From Paeniglutamicibacter kerguelensis (lineage in GTDB: Bacteria > Actinomycetota > Actinomycetes > Actinomycetales > Micrococcaceae): a stretch of DNA of 64,000 bases. Location: assembly GCF_017876535.1 (NCBI RefSeq), contig NZ_JAGIOF010000004.1:372001-436000 (forward strand). The letters are read 5' to 3'. The first letter of the stretch is position 1. Each line of letters starts with the position of its first letter. The translations under genes were made by a program, and so were the position numbers. The notes below the pieces were generated by a model that saw only the letters and a program-made list of their open reading frames with translations, made no database searches and was not told the DNA's origin. Shown here one piece after another: positions 42,026 to 50,659 of this stretch.

Positions 42026-42841
42026 CTATTCCGGCTCGTCCCCGCGCACCCAGGACATGTAGCGTCGCAGCGAGCGCTCCACGATGACGTGCGCGTCCCC
42101 GGGCAGTTCCCCGAACGCGGAATACAGGCGGTCGAAGTCCAGGGGCAGCACCGTGTCCAGGATGCGCTGGATTGCCCGTTCGGGCAGCGGAATGTTGTTC
42201 ACGAAGCTGCGCATGGAGTTCACAGACTTCCTGTCCGCCCCGACCCCGAGCGTGTCCCCGGTCAGCAGCGCGCCCTGGCCGGCATTTCCCGCGGGCCAGT
42301 GGAGCACGCTGCTGCCCGCAAAGTGCCCTCCGCACTGGTGCATCACCAAGCCCGGCAGCAATTCGAGTTCCCCTTCCCAGAGTCGAATCACCGCATCGGG
42401 TCGGCGTATCCACTCCCTGTCCGCGCGCGCCACGTATACGGGCGCCCGCCCGAACCGGTGGCTGTATTGGATCGAGGAGCCGGTCAGGTGAGGGTGGCTT
42501 GAGGCGATGGCGGCGACCCCGCCAAGCGCCTCGATCCGGGCGGCTCCGGCCTCGTCGATGAATCCCGGCGGCTCCCACAGGACATTGCCGTGCGGCGTGC
42601 AGACCAGCCGCCCGCGCTGTCCGATGCCCAGTTCCGGCTCCGTGGTGATTGAGTAAAGGTCGGGTTCCAGCTCCCGGACAACCAGACGGAAGCCGCGTGC
42701 TTCGAGTTCGTCGCGGGTGGTCCAGGACTGTCCACTCCGGGGCACGAATTGGCGTTCGTCGCTGCAGATTTCGCAGCTGCTGGGCGGGCGGGGCGCATCG
42801 GCGTGCTCGATGGCGCAGGTGGAACAGCTGAAGATGGTCAC
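42026..42841 (-). CDS. MBL-fold metallo-hydrolase with N-terminal zinc-ribbon-like segment
   Basis: The 271-residue protein starts at GTG 42841. The first 30 residues contain C-S-T-C and C-E-I-C pairs (Cys6, 9, 24, 27), which could bind zinc. The lactamase-like part has 'SSHPHLTGS', 'GGHFAGSSVLHW' and 'LLTGDTLGVG', corresponding to degenerate HxH and later His/Asp ligands. The usual HxHxDH is reduced, so metal content may differ from canonical enzymes. The reaction is unknown. It lies downstream of the mmsB terminator and so has its own promoter. Confidence 0.82.
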   Translation of the reverse strand: MTIFSCSTCAIEHADAPRPPSSCEICSDERQFVPRSGQSWTTRDELEARGFRLVVRELEPDLYSITTEPELGIGQRGRLVCTPHGNVLWEPPGFIDEAGAARIEALGGVAAIASSHPHLTGSSIQYSHRFGRAPVYVARADREWIRRPDAVIRLWEGELELLPGLVMHQCGGHFAGSSVLHWPAGNAGQGALLTGDTLGVGADRKSVNSMRSFVNNIPLPERAIQRILDTVLPLDFDRLYSAFGELPGDAHVIVERSLRRYMSWVRGDEPE

Positions 42842-42919
42842 GGTGTTTCCATTTTCGTCGGGGTGCGGGCGGTCGGCAACATCCTACAAACCTCAACAAC
42901 GGTTGCGGTCAAGCCGCCG

Positions 42920-42952
42920 CCCGGTGTTCGCGTCACAAACGCGAACACCGGG
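42920..42952 (-). terminator. Terminator after mmsB
   Basis: A perfect 14-bp stem, CCCGGTGTTCGCGT with ACGCGAACACCGGG around CACAA, lies 26 nt after the mmsB stop. The T-tract is poor. Confidence 0.75.
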
Positions 42953-42977
42953 TGCGACTTGGTACTTTGTGGCAGGA

Positions 42978-43904
42978 CTAGTCCTGCGAACGCCCCCTGA
43001 TGTCGGTGATGATGCCGGAGAAATCCCTCCCGGCACCGCCCTCGTCGGCGAACTTCCGGTAGATCTGCGCGGCCAGCGGGCCCAGCTGCGCGGCGACGCC
43101 CGTATGCTCAAGCGCGTTGAGCGCCAGCCCGAGGTCCTTGGCCATGAGCGCCCCGGCAAATCCGGGGGTGTAGTCGCGGTTGGCCGGGGAGGTCGGAACA
43201 GGTCCGGGGACGGGGCAGTTGGTGGTGACCGACCAGCACTGCCCGGACGCCGTGGAGATCACGTCGAAGAGCGCCTGGTGGCTCAGCCCGAGCTTCTCGC
43301 CGAGCACGAAGGCCTCCGCGGCACCGATCATGGAGATGCCAAGCAGCATGTTGTTGCAGACCTTCGCCGCCTGCCCCGCGCCATGCCCGCCGCAGTGGAC
43401 AAGCTTCCTGCCCATGACCTCAAGCAGCGGCATGATGTGCTCCAGGTCCGCGTCCTCGGCGCCGATCATGAACGTCAGGGTCCCCGCCTCGGCGCCGACC
43501 ACCCCGCCGGACACCGGGGCGTCGGCCGATCGGTGCCCGGCGGCCAGCGCGAGTTCCGCGGCCTCGCGGGCCTGGGCCACGTCGATCGTCGAGCAATCCA
43601 GGAACATGGTGTTGGCGGGCGCGCTTTCCAGCAGCCCTGGCCCGTCGACCCCGCGGTAGGCGTCGAGCAGGATCTCCCCGGAGGGGAACATCGTCAGCAC
43701 GATCTCGGCCCCGGTGGCCGCCTCGACCGCGGTGTCCACGCACGGAACCCCGGCGCCCCTCGCGGCTTCCACGGCCGCGGGCACCACGTCGAATCCGACG
43801 ACGTCGAATCCGGCCTTGATGAGGTTCACGGCCATCGGCTCGCCCATGTGGCCGAGGCCCAGGAATGCAATGCGGCCGGAATCCGAGGGGCTTGTCTCTG
43901 TCAT
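42978..43904 (-). CDS. mmsB: 3-hydroxyisobutyrate dehydrogenase
   Basis: ATG 43904 has GGAGG 5 nt upstream. The 308-residue enzyme oxidises 3-hydroxyisobutyrate to methylmalonate semialdehyde with NAD+ in valine breakdown. It has the Rossmann motif 'IAFLGLGHMGEPMAVNLIKAGFDVVGFD', the substrate loop 'DAPVSGGVVGAEAGTLTFMIG', the catalytic Lys in 'GAGQAAKVCNNMLLG' and 'GALMAKDLGLALN'. It is the last gene of the mmsA-HIBCH-mmsB operon and supplies the substrate of MmsA. Confidence 0.95.
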   Translation of the reverse strand: MTETSPSDSGRIAFLGLGHMGEPMAVNLIKAGFDVVGFDVVPAAVEAARGAGVPCVDTAVEAATGAEIVLTMFPSGEILLDAYRGVDGPGLLESAPANTMFLDCSTIDVAQAREAAELALAAGHRSADAPVSGGVVGAEAGTLTFMIGAEDADLEHIMPLLEVMGRKLVHCGGHGAGQAAKVCNNMLLGISMIGAAEAFVLGEKLGLSHQALFDVISTASGQCWSVTTNCPVPGPVPTSPANRDYTPGFAGALMAKDLGLALNALEHTGVAAQLGPLAAQIYRKFADEGGAGRDFSGIITDIRGRSQD

Positions 43905-43918
43905 GGTGTCCTCCACTT

Positions 43919-44992
43919 TCAATCGATCGCGTCGCTGAGGGCGCTTGGGCCGAGCTTCAATTCATGGTCGCCGAGCGGCGCAAAGAACCCCGCGACAAGT
44001 TCGTCGCCGACCTCCGACGGCGTTGCGGGCTGCCATGCCGGCTCGTAGTCCTTGTCGATGACCTGCGCCCGGATGCCCTCGGGGAAGTCCGCGGATTCAA
44101 GGAAGCGCAAGCCCACACGGTATTCCTGCCCGAGGGCGGCCTCCAGCGAACCCAGCGCCGTGGCGCGGCGCAGCGATTCGAGGGTGACGGCCAGGGCCGT
44201 GGGCGACTTCCCGGCCAGGGTTTCGGCCGTCCTTGCCGCATCGATGTTGCCGTCCGCCGCCAGTTCCCGCAGACGGGCCACGATGTCCTGCACCCGCGGC
44301 CGGCCGTAGGACTCGTCCAGCCAGGGCCGCCAAGCGGCCAGCGCCGATTCCGGCGCGGGCCGGATGAAGTCCGGAAGAACCTCGTCGACGGGGGTGGTTT
44401 CGAGGGCCTCGAAGAGCGCCGCGGACCTGCCCGAATCGATAAGGTGGTCCGCCAGCCCCAGGTAGATGGCCTCGGCAGCACCCAGGTGTGCGCCGGTGAG
44501 CGCCGCGTGGACGCCGCTTTGGCCCGGCGCGCGGGAGAGCAGGTAGGTTCCCCCGACGTCCGGGACAAAGCCGATCGTCGTTTCCGGCATGCCGCTGCGG
44601 GTTCGTTCGGTGACCAGGCGGTGGCTACCGTGGGCCGAGATCCCCACGCCCCCGCCGAGGACCAGCCCGTCCATGTAGGCGATGTAGGGCTTGGGATAGG
44701 AGTTGATCAGCGCGTTGAGCCGGTATTCGACCTCCCAGAACCCGGCCGTTTCACCGCCGCCGGAAAGCAGGTCGCGGTAGATCGCGACGATGTCCCCGCC
44801 GGCGCACAGCCCGCGCTCCCCCGCCCCCCGCACCAGCACCTGTGACACCGACGGGTCGGTCGCCCAGGCGGAGAGCCGCTCAAGCATGGCCTCGACCATG
44901 GCGCGGTTCAATGCGTTCACCGCCCGGGGCCGGTTCAGCGTGACCAGGCCCAGGCTGCCGCGGACCTCGAAGATGACTTCAGGTTCATTCAT
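43919..44992 (-). CDS. 3-hydroxyisobutyryl-CoA hydrolase (enoyl-CoA hydratase/isomerase superfamily)
   Basis: ATG 44992 lies 8 nt after the mmsA stop; the frame is open far upstream but only as an antisense-type artefact over mmsA. The 357-residue protein has 'GLVTLNRPRAVNALNRAMVEAM', the oxyanion-hole 'GLCAGGDIVAIYRD' and 'MDGLVLGGGVGIS', 'MPETTIGFVPDVGGTYLLSR' with the catalytic Glu and Asp, and the long C-terminal extension of the hydrolase type. It releases CoA from 3-hydroxyisobutyryl-CoA, one step before MmsB. Confidence 0.93.
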   Translation of the reverse strand: MNEPEVIFEVRGSLGLVTLNRPRAVNALNRAMVEAMLERLSAWATDPSVSQVLVRGAGERGLCAGGDIVAIYRDLLSGGGETAGFWEVEYRLNALINSYPKPYIAYMDGLVLGGGVGISAHGSHRLVTERTRSGMPETTIGFVPDVGGTYLLSRAPGQSGVHAALTGAHLGAAEAIYLGLADHLIDSGRSAALFEALETTPVDEVLPDFIRPAPESALAAWRPWLDESYGRPRVQDIVARLRELAADGNIDAARTAETLAGKSPTALAVTLESLRRATALGSLEAALGQEYRVGLRFLESADFPEGIRAQVIDKDYEPAWQPATPSEVGDELVAGFFAPLGDHELKLGPSALSDAID

Positions 44993-45000
44993 GGGGGCTG

Positions 45001-46500
45001 TCAGCTTCCCGCCGGCATGATGAAGCTGGCGCCCTCGCGGATGCCCGAGGGCCAGCGCGTCGTGACGGTCTTGGTCTTGGTGTAGAAACGGAATGCGTCC
45101 GCGCCGTGCTGGTTCAGGTCCCCGAAGCCGGAGGCCTTCCAGCCGCCGAAGGTGTAGTAGGCGATGGGCACGGGAATGGGGACGTTCACCCCGACCATGC
45201 CCACCTGCACCCGGGAGGAGAAGTTCTGCGCAGTGTCCCCGTCGCGGGTGAAGATCGAGACGCCGTTGCCGAACTCGTGCTCGGAGGGAAGCCGCAGCGC
45301 TTCCTCGTAGTCCTTGGCCCGGACCACGCACAGCACGGGACCGAAGATTTCTTCCTTGTAGATCCGCATATCGTCGGTGACATGGTCGAACAAGGTCGGG
45401 CCCACCCAGTAGCCACCCTCGTGGCCCGGCACGCTGAGCCCGCGACCGTCGACCAGCAGCGAGGCACCCTCCTCGACGCCCGTCTGGATGTAGTTCTCGA
45501 TGCGTTCCTTGGCGATTTGCGCCACGACGGGGCCGAAGTCGGCGTTTTCGTCCATGCCGTCGCCCACCTTCAGCTGCGCGATGCGTTCGGTGAGCTTGGC
45601 GACCAGGGCGTCGGCGGTTTCGTCGCCGACCGGGATGGCCACCGAGATCGCCATGCAGCGTTCGCCCGCGGACCCGTAGCCGGCACCCATCAGGGCGTCG
45701 GCAACCATCTCCAGGTCCGCGTCGGGCATGATGACCATGTGGTTCTTGGCTCCGCCGAAGCACTGGGCGCGCTTGCCGTGCGCCGCCGCGGTGGCGTAGA
45801 TGCTCTGGGCGATGGGGGTGGATCCCACGAAGCCGACGGCCTTGACGCGCGGGTCTTCCAGCAGCGCGTCGACGGCCTCCTTGTCCCCGTTGACGACGTT
45901 GAAGATGCCGTCGGGCAGGCCCGCCTCGGTGAAGAGCTCGGCCAGGCGCAGCGGGACGGAAGGGTCGCGCTCGGAGGGCTTGAGGATGAAGGCGTTGCCT
46001 GCGGCGATGGCAGGCCCGGCCTTCCACAACGGGATCATCGCGGGGAAGTTGAACGGCGTGATCCCCGCAACCACGCCGAGCGGCTGGCGCATGGAATGAA
46101 TGTCGATGCCCGTGCCCGCGCTGTCGGAGAATTCGCCCTTGAGCAGGTGCGGGGCAGCCGCGCAGAATTCGACAACCTCGAGTCCGCGCTGGATGTCACC
46201 CTTGGAATCGGCGAAGGTCTTGCCGTGTTCGCTGGTGAGCAAGGCGGCGAGCTCATCCATGTTCTCGTAGACCAGGTCCACGAACTTGTTCAGGATGCGG
46301 GCCCTGCGCTGCGGGTTGGTGGCCTCCCACTCGACCTGCGCGGCCTCGGCCACCGTGATCGCGTCGCGCACCTCCTGCGCGGAGGCAAGGGGAAGACGCG
46401 ACTGCACGGTGCCGGTCGACGGGTTGTAAACGTCCGAAAAACGCCCCGAGGCACCGGTTACATGGGCACCGCCCACGTAATGAGTAAGTTCACGGGTCAT
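45001..46500 (-). CDS. mmsA: Methylmalonate-semialdehyde dehydrogenase (CoA-acylating)
   Basis: ATG 46500 has AGGAG about 10 nt upstream. The 499-residue aldehyde dehydrogenase shows 'GITPFNFPAMIPLWKAGPAIAAGN', 'KPSERDPS', 'GFVGSTPIAQSIY', 'FGGAKNHMVIMPDAD' and the catalytic Cys in 'GERCMAISVA', all typical of MmsA. It lacks the general-base Glu of ordinary aldehyde dehydrogenases, as expected for a CoA-dependent enzyme making propionyl-CoA. It is the first gene of the valine operon. Its promoter region shares CTTCCTACTAA with that of the acyl-CoA synthetase gene. Confidence 0.95.
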   Translation of the reverse strand: MTRELTHYVGGAHVTGASGRFSDVYNPSTGTVQSRLPLASAQEVRDAITVAEAAQVEWEATNPQRRARILNKFVDLVYENMDELAALLTSEHGKTFADSKGDIQRGLEVVEFCAAAPHLLKGEFSDSAGTGIDIHSMRQPLGVVAGITPFNFPAMIPLWKAGPAIAAGNAFILKPSERDPSVPLRLAELFTEAGLPDGIFNVVNGDKEAVDALLEDPRVKAVGFVGSTPIAQSIYATAAAHGKRAQCFGGAKNHMVIMPDADLEMVADALMGAGYGSAGERCMAISVAIPVGDETADALVAKLTERIAQLKVGDGMDENADFGPVVAQIAKERIENYIQTGVEEGASLLVDGRGLSVPGHEGGYWVGPTLFDHVTDDMRIYKEEIFGPVLCVVRAKDYEEALRLPSEHEFGNGVSIFTRDGDTAQNFSSRVQVGMVGVNVPIPVPIAYYTFGGWKASGFGDLNQHGADAFRFYTKTKTVTTRWPSGIREGASFIMPAGS

Positions 46501-46583
46501 GAGGTTGTTGCTCCTTCGCAAAACGCCTAGCCACAGCCGCGCCCTGTGATGCGCGCCACTCGATAGACAAAAATGTACTCGGA

Positions 46584-46594
46584 CTTCCTACTAA
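46584..46594. promoter_or_regulatory. CTTCCTACTAA element shared with the acyl-CoA gene promoter region
   Basis: The same 11-mer occurs at 34478-34488, upstream of the acyl-CoA synthetase gene. Here it lies about 85 nt upstream of mmsA. It may be part of a binding site for a common catabolic regulator, but an 11-mer could recur by chance. Confidence 0.35.
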
Positions 46595-46721
46595 ATTGCT
46601 AGGTGTTGCCCGCCGGCTGCGCGTCCCCGCCCTTGGCCTTTCGGAAGCGGGCAACCCGCCGCACGGCAAAGCCGGACCCGGGAATCGGGCTTGCAAACCT
46701 GACCGCCGGAGCCAGAGTTGA

Positions 46722-46727
46722 TAGGTT
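46722..46727 (+). promoter_or_regulatory. Candidate leaderless -10 box of xthA
   Basis: TAGGTT is followed by GGAGAG and GTG 46734. CTGACC 17 nt upstream is a partial -35 match. Confidence 0.6.
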
Positions 46728-46733
46728 GGAGAG

Positions 46734-47537
46734 GTGAAGATTGCTACTTGGAACGTGAACTCCCTTCGTGCCCGCGCCGATCGCGTCGAGGACTGGCTCC
46801 GCCGCTCCGACGTCGATGTCTTGGCCATCCAGGAAACCAAATGCAAGGACGAGAATTTCCCGTGGGAATTGTTTGAAAACAACGACTACGAGGTGGCCCA
46901 CTTTGGCCTCAGCCAGTGGAACGGCGTGGCCATCGCATCGCGCGTGGGGCTTGACGATGTGCAGCGCACCTTCACCGACCAGCCGGCGTTCGGCAAGGGC
47001 GGCAAGGACCCCGTCCAAGAGGCCCGCGCCATCGCTGCGACCTGCGGCGGCGTGAGAATCTGGAGCCTCTACGTCCCGAACGGCCGGGCATTGGAGGACG
47101 AGCACATGCCCTATAAGCTCTCCTGGCTCGACACCCTGAACAAGCAGGCCGCCGGCTGGATCGCCGAGAACCCCGAGGCCCAGGTCGCGTTGATGGGCGA
47201 CTGGAACATCGCCCCGCGGGACGAGGACGTCTGGGACATCGACTTCTTCCGGGACAACAACATGACCCACGTTACGGCCCCGGAACGCGCCGCCTTCGAG
47301 GCGTTCATCGAGACGGGCTTCGTCGAGGTGGTCCGCCCGTACACCGACACCCCGAAGACCTACACTTACTGGGACTACACCCAGCTGCGCTTCCCCAAGA
47401 ACGAAGGCATGCGCATCGACTTCACCCTCGCCTCCCCCGCCCTGGCCGCACGGGTTACCGGGGCGAGCATCGACCGCGAAGAGCGCAAGGGCAAGGGCGC
47501 GTCGGACCACACCCCCGTCATCGTGGAGCTGGACTAG
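46734..47537 (+). CDS. xthA: Exodeoxyribonuclease III / AP endonuclease
   Basis: The 267-residue enzyme cuts DNA at abasic sites and trims 3' ends in base-excision repair. It has 'KIATWNVNSLRARADRVEDWL', 'IQETKC' (catalytic Glu), 'LYVPNGR', 'LMGDWNIAPRDEDVWD' (Asp, Asn), 'YTYWDY' and the final 'GASDHTPVIVELD' His, all of the XthA type. The GTG start sits 6 nt after TAGGTT, predicting a leaderless message. Confidence 0.96.
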   Translation: MKIATWNVNSLRARADRVEDWLRRSDVDVLAIQETKCKDENFPWELFENNDYEVAHFGLSQWNGVAIASRVGLDDVQRTFTDQPAFGKGGKDPVQEARAIAATCGGVRIWSLYVPNGRALEDEHMPYKLSWLDTLNKQAAGWIAENPEAQVALMGDWNIAPRDEDVWDIDFFRDNNMTHVTAPERAAFEAFIETGFVEVVRPYTDTPKTYTYWDYTQLRFPKNEGMRIDFTLASPALAARVTGASIDREERKGKGASDHTPVIVELD

Positions 47538-47539
47538 GA

Positions 47540-48391
47540 ATGCAACAGGTCAACGGAGGAAACCGACGGGCCCTTCCGCCGACCTCCTACCTGCGCGTCT
47601 ACGAACCGCTGAGCGCGTTCTCCGACGAAGACCAGCTGCTGATCACCGGCACACGGCACGGCGACCGTGAAACGCTGGAGGACGAAACGGCCTCCAACGC
47701 ACTCAAGCGACTCACCCGACAGCTTTCCGACCCCTTCCCGCACCAGCACCACGAGGTGTTTCGCAAGCTGAGCATCACCGGCTGGGACGGGGCGCCCCAC
47801 ACACTGTATTGCCCCGACCAGCTGGCAACGCGGGCCATCCTGGCATCGGAACAACTCGACGGCTCGATGCGCCCGCAATTGCTTGAATTGCTGGTTCCCA
47901 ACGCGGCGCGCGCGGCGAACGCGTTGCGCGTCGACGAGCAGCAATTCACCGACGACCTTGCGCACCTGCACACCCGCACGGCAACCTGGGGCATCCCCTT
48001 TGGCTGGTTTGTGCTGGTGCACGAGGACGACGAGTATGAGGTCATCGAGGACGAGGAAGAGCTGCTTTCCAGCAGGATCTACACGCCGTTGCACCAGGCC
48101 CTGAACCGGGCGCGCTATGCGGCGGCAACCCTGGCGATCCATGCCCCGGAGATGGACCTGCTTGACGAACTCACCGCCCTGAGCGAATGGCTGCTGCTCT
48201 TCGACAAGGATTCGATGGTCGAACTCGACTACGGCCGCATCGCGGCACTGGTGTGGCCCGACGACTCCCCGCATGACCTGCGCCTGGGCATCGAATCCCT
48301 GGCCGACTCAGACATGGCGGGTGCAGCCGCCGCCTATCGCCGGCTTTCAAACCGCTGGCTAGCGGTGCGGCAGCTCGCACGCGCGAACTAG
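47540..48391 (+). CDS. Actinobacterial protein of unknown function
   Basis: The 283-residue acidic protein starts 2 nt after xthA and is surely co-transcribed. It is soluble, with alternating helical segments. Recognisable landmarks are 'SYLRVYEPLSAF', 'GWDGAPHTLYCPDQLATRA', 'TATWGIPFGWFVLV' and a C-terminal 'RLSNRWLAVRQLARAN'. There is no signal peptide or membrane span. I know no function. The link to xthA could mean a repair-related role, but that is only positional. Confidence 0.85.
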   Translation: MQQVNGGNRRALPPTSYLRVYEPLSAFSDEDQLLITGTRHGDRETLEDETASNALKRLTRQLSDPFPHQHHEVFRKLSITGWDGAPHTLYCPDQLATRAILASEQLDGSMRPQLLELLVPNAARAANALRVDEQQFTDDLAHLHTRTATWGIPFGWFVLVHEDDEYEVIEDEEELLSSRIYTPLHQALNRARYAAATLAIHAPEMDLLDELTALSEWLLLFDKDSMVELDYGRIAALVWPDDSPHDLRLGIESLADSDMAGAAAAYRRLSNRWLAVRQLARAN

Positions 48392-48433
48392 GAACCGCGC
48401 CTCCCGGACCACTGGGCAGACCGCAGGCGTTGG

Positions 48434-48439
48434 TAGGCT
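48434..48439 (+). promoter_or_regulatory. Candidate leaderless -10 box of the DUF218 gene
   Basis: TAGGCT is followed by CTAGGC and GTG 48446. Confidence 0.6.
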
Positions 48440-48445
48440 CTAGGC

Positions 48446-49444
48446 GTGTCATTGATTCCAGCAATCCTCCTCTTTGCCCTGTATTTTTACCTGCGTCGCA
48501 AGGACCGGCGGATGCTGCGCAACGGGGTGGTGCTGGTTGCCGCATGCTACTTCGCCCTGACCGCCCTCAGCAGTCTCCTGGCCGCATGGTTCCCGGGATT
48601 CTCGATGGTTTTCCTGGTGCTGCTGGCCCTGGTCCCGTTGGCAATCATGGTGCTGGCGGCGACGTTGATCCGCAACGGCGTGGTGATGATGCGTTCCGAG
48701 GGCCGGAGCCTGGGCAATCTCATGTCGCTTGCCTTGGGCTTGCTGCTGATCGCATTGCCCATCCTCGCCGCAGTCCTGGTCTTTAGCATGAAGGCATGGG
48801 CGATCGGCCTGGCCGCGCTACTCTTCTTCCTGTGCAGCTATTTCGGCGTGGTCTTTGTCGTTTTCCTTTCCTACGCCATCGCCTACGGCCGGATGCCGGG
48901 CCTGCACAAACCGGCGGGAATCGTGGTGCTGGGTTCCCGGTTGCTGGACGGCCAGGTCCCGCCGTTGCTGCGCAGCCGCCTGGACCGTGCGCTTGAAATC
49001 TACAGGTCGACCACGCCGCGGCCGGTGATGATTCCCTCCGGCGGCCAGGGGCACGACGAATCCCGCGCTGAGGGCACGGCCATGGCCGAATACCTGCTCG
49101 GGGCCGGAGTCGTCCCGGCCGACATATTGGTCGAAGACAAGGCCGTGAACACCGAGGAAAACCTGCGGTTGTCATCCGAACTTTTTGCCGCGTCGGGCCG
49201 TTCCGGGGCGCTTGTTGCGGTAACCAACAACTACCACGTGCTGCGCGCCGCACTATTGGCCCGAAGTCTGAAATTGGACGCAGAAGTGGTCGGCGCCCCG
49301 ACCGCCAGATACTACCTTCCGAGCGCGTTCCTGCGGGAATTCGTGGCGGTGCTGGTTGAGCACAAATGGCTGCACCTGATCCTCTGCATCCCCTTTGTCG
49401 CCTTCACCGCGATGCTCATCATGGCCATGTTGGCCCAAGGCTGA
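48446..49444 (+). CDS. YdcF/ElyC (DUF218) family membrane protein
   Basis: The 332-residue protein has about five membrane helices in its first 150 residues. A DUF218 domain follows: 'GIVVLGSRLLDGQVPPLLRSRLDRAL', 'VMIPSGGQGHDESRAEGTAMAEYL', 'VEDKAVNTEENLRLS' and 'VTNNYHVLRAALLARSL'. A final membrane helix closes the protein. ElyC/SanA/YdcF proteins affect envelope integrity and may handle lipid-linked wall precursors. The GTG start lies 6 nt after TAGGCT. Confidence 0.9.
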   Translation: MSLIPAILLFALYFYLRRKDRRMLRNGVVLVAACYFALTALSSLLAAWFPGFSMVFLVLLALVPLAIMVLAATLIRNGVVMMRSEGRSLGNLMSLALGLLLIALPILAAVLVFSMKAWAIGLAALLFFLCSYFGVVFVVFLSYAIAYGRMPGLHKPAGIVVLGSRLLDGQVPPLLRSRLDRALEIYRSTTPRPVMIPSGGQGHDESRAEGTAMAEYLLGAGVVPADILVEDKAVNTEENLRLSSELFAASGRSGALVAVTNNYHVLRAALLARSLKLDAEVVGAPTARYYLPSAFLREFVAVLVEHKWLHLILCIPFVAFTAMLIMAMLAQG

Positions 49445-49469
49445 GTCGCCCGGGCATCCCCGCCGACGG

Positions 49470-50084
49470 TCACTGGACCCGTTCGCTGCGCGCAAACCGC
49501 GATCTTGCCCCGGCCGCCAGATAGACAACAACCGGGCCCCGGGCACCCATCAATTCCTGCGTCGCCCGTGCCGCGTCGATGATTTCACGCCCCAGTCGCC
49601 CAGGTTCCACGCCCTTGCGCGGCTGCACCTTGATTTTCAGGCCGGGCACGGGAACCCGCTCCCAGATGCTCACACTGATGGAAACGACGTCGGCGCGGTG
49701 GCCCAGCATGGCACGAATCGCCTGCTCCACCGCCTCGCCCGATATTTCCACCCGGCCGGGCATTGGCTCGTCGTCGAAGTAGGCGCTGACGTATTCATTG
49801 GTGCGTCCCCGGCCCTGGACGGAAATCCACCAGATCATGAGCAGGATGACAACAAGCAACAGTGCTGCCACGATGATCCACAGCCAGGAGTCCTTCTGCC
49901 CGGAAAGCGTGGTGGCCAGCAGAAGCCGCTGGAAGTCTCCGCCAAATGTTTCGGCCTGGCCCTGCCACCCGCGGGCATAGTCGGGCATCGTGGCGATGAG
50001 CAGCAGCTGGATGCCCAGGGCCAGTAAAAACACCCCGAAGATCCCGATCAGGATCCGGTTGAGCAGTCGCGGCGTCTGGTTCAC
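49470..50084 (-). CDS. AmaP-like alkaline-shock membrane anchor protein
   Basis: The 204-residue protein has two N-terminal membrane helices (about 10-33 and 65-87) and a cytosolic C-terminal domain. This is the layout of AmaP, which tethers Asp23 to the membrane. It is the last gene of the five-gene Asp23 operon, and its ATG overlaps the stop of the DUF6286-like gene by 4 nt. Function is inferred from operon and topology; sequence motifs are weak. Confidence 0.75.
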   Translation of the reverse strand: MNQTPRLLNRILIGIFGVFLLALGIQLLLIATMPDYARGWQGQAETFGGDFQRLLLATTLSGQKDSWLWIIVAALLLVVILLMIWWISVQGRGRTNEYVSAYFDDEPMPGRVEISGEAVEQAIRAMLGHRADVVSISVSIWERVPVPGLKIKVQPRKGVEPGRLGREIIDAARATQELMGARGPVVVYLAAGARSRFARSERVQ

Positions 50085-50659
50085 TGTCCGATCACCCCGC
50101 TTTCGGCAATCCGTACGCTGATGTGCGGCGTCGGCTCCACGGCGTTGATCCGCAATTCATCCTCCAAGCCCGCCACGATCGCCGAGGGGCCCAGAGGGGT
50201 CCCGGACGTCGGGCGCACTTGCACGTCGATTTGTTCGCCCTTGACCACCACCAGAACCTGCCCCGGGCCGACCGCGGCTTCCAGTCGGGCCCTGCGCGCC
50301 AAGGTCGCGGCAAGCACTTGGTCGTCCATGATCAACACGGCATCTTCGCACCGCATCGAGTGCTTCGCCAAACGGCCCCTTCTGAATGCATGTGCAAGGA
50401 AAAGCACACCGAGAAACACGCTTGCCAACCCCGCCAACGCCACGACAACTGGATCCACGATTCCGGGCAGGGTCGCAATCCAGCGCCACCAGATTTCGGG
50501 CATGGCCAGAAGGGGCTTTTGGCCGATGGCCTTGAGCACCGCTTCAAAAAGTGCGTAGATGCCAACGAGCATGACCAGGCTGGCGATCACGATTGCCGCC
50601 GGCGAACGGCCACTGGTCAGTTCGCGTTCGCGGATTTTCGCATATTCCTCAAGGGTCAT
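50081..50659 (-). CDS. DUF6286-like membrane protein of the Asp23 operon
   Basis: The 192-residue protein has two membrane helices (about 24-45 and 72-93) and a C-terminal cytosolic domain of about 90 residues with 'RRARLEAAVGPGQVLVVVKGEQIDVQVRPTSG'. The pattern fits DUF6286, usually found beside Asp23/Gls24 genes in actinobacteria. ATGA overlaps at both ends imply tightly coupled translation. Confidence 0.75.
   Translation of the reverse strand: MTLEEYAKIRERELTSGRSPAAIVIASLVMLVGIYALFEAVLKAIGQKPLLAMPEIWWRWIATLPGIVDPVVVALAGLASVFLGVLFLAHAFRRGRLAKHSMRCEDAVLIMDDQVLAATLARRARLEAAVGPGQVLVVVKGEQIDVQVRPTSGTPLGPSAIVAGLEDELRINAVEPTPHISVRIAESGVIGQ

Noticed and set aside
43919..46027. A 702-residue fusion of upstream sequence with the 3-hydroxyisobutyryl-CoA hydrolase
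   Set aside because: The first half is an alternative frame of mmsA. The hydrolase starts at ATG 44992, where similarity to the family begins.
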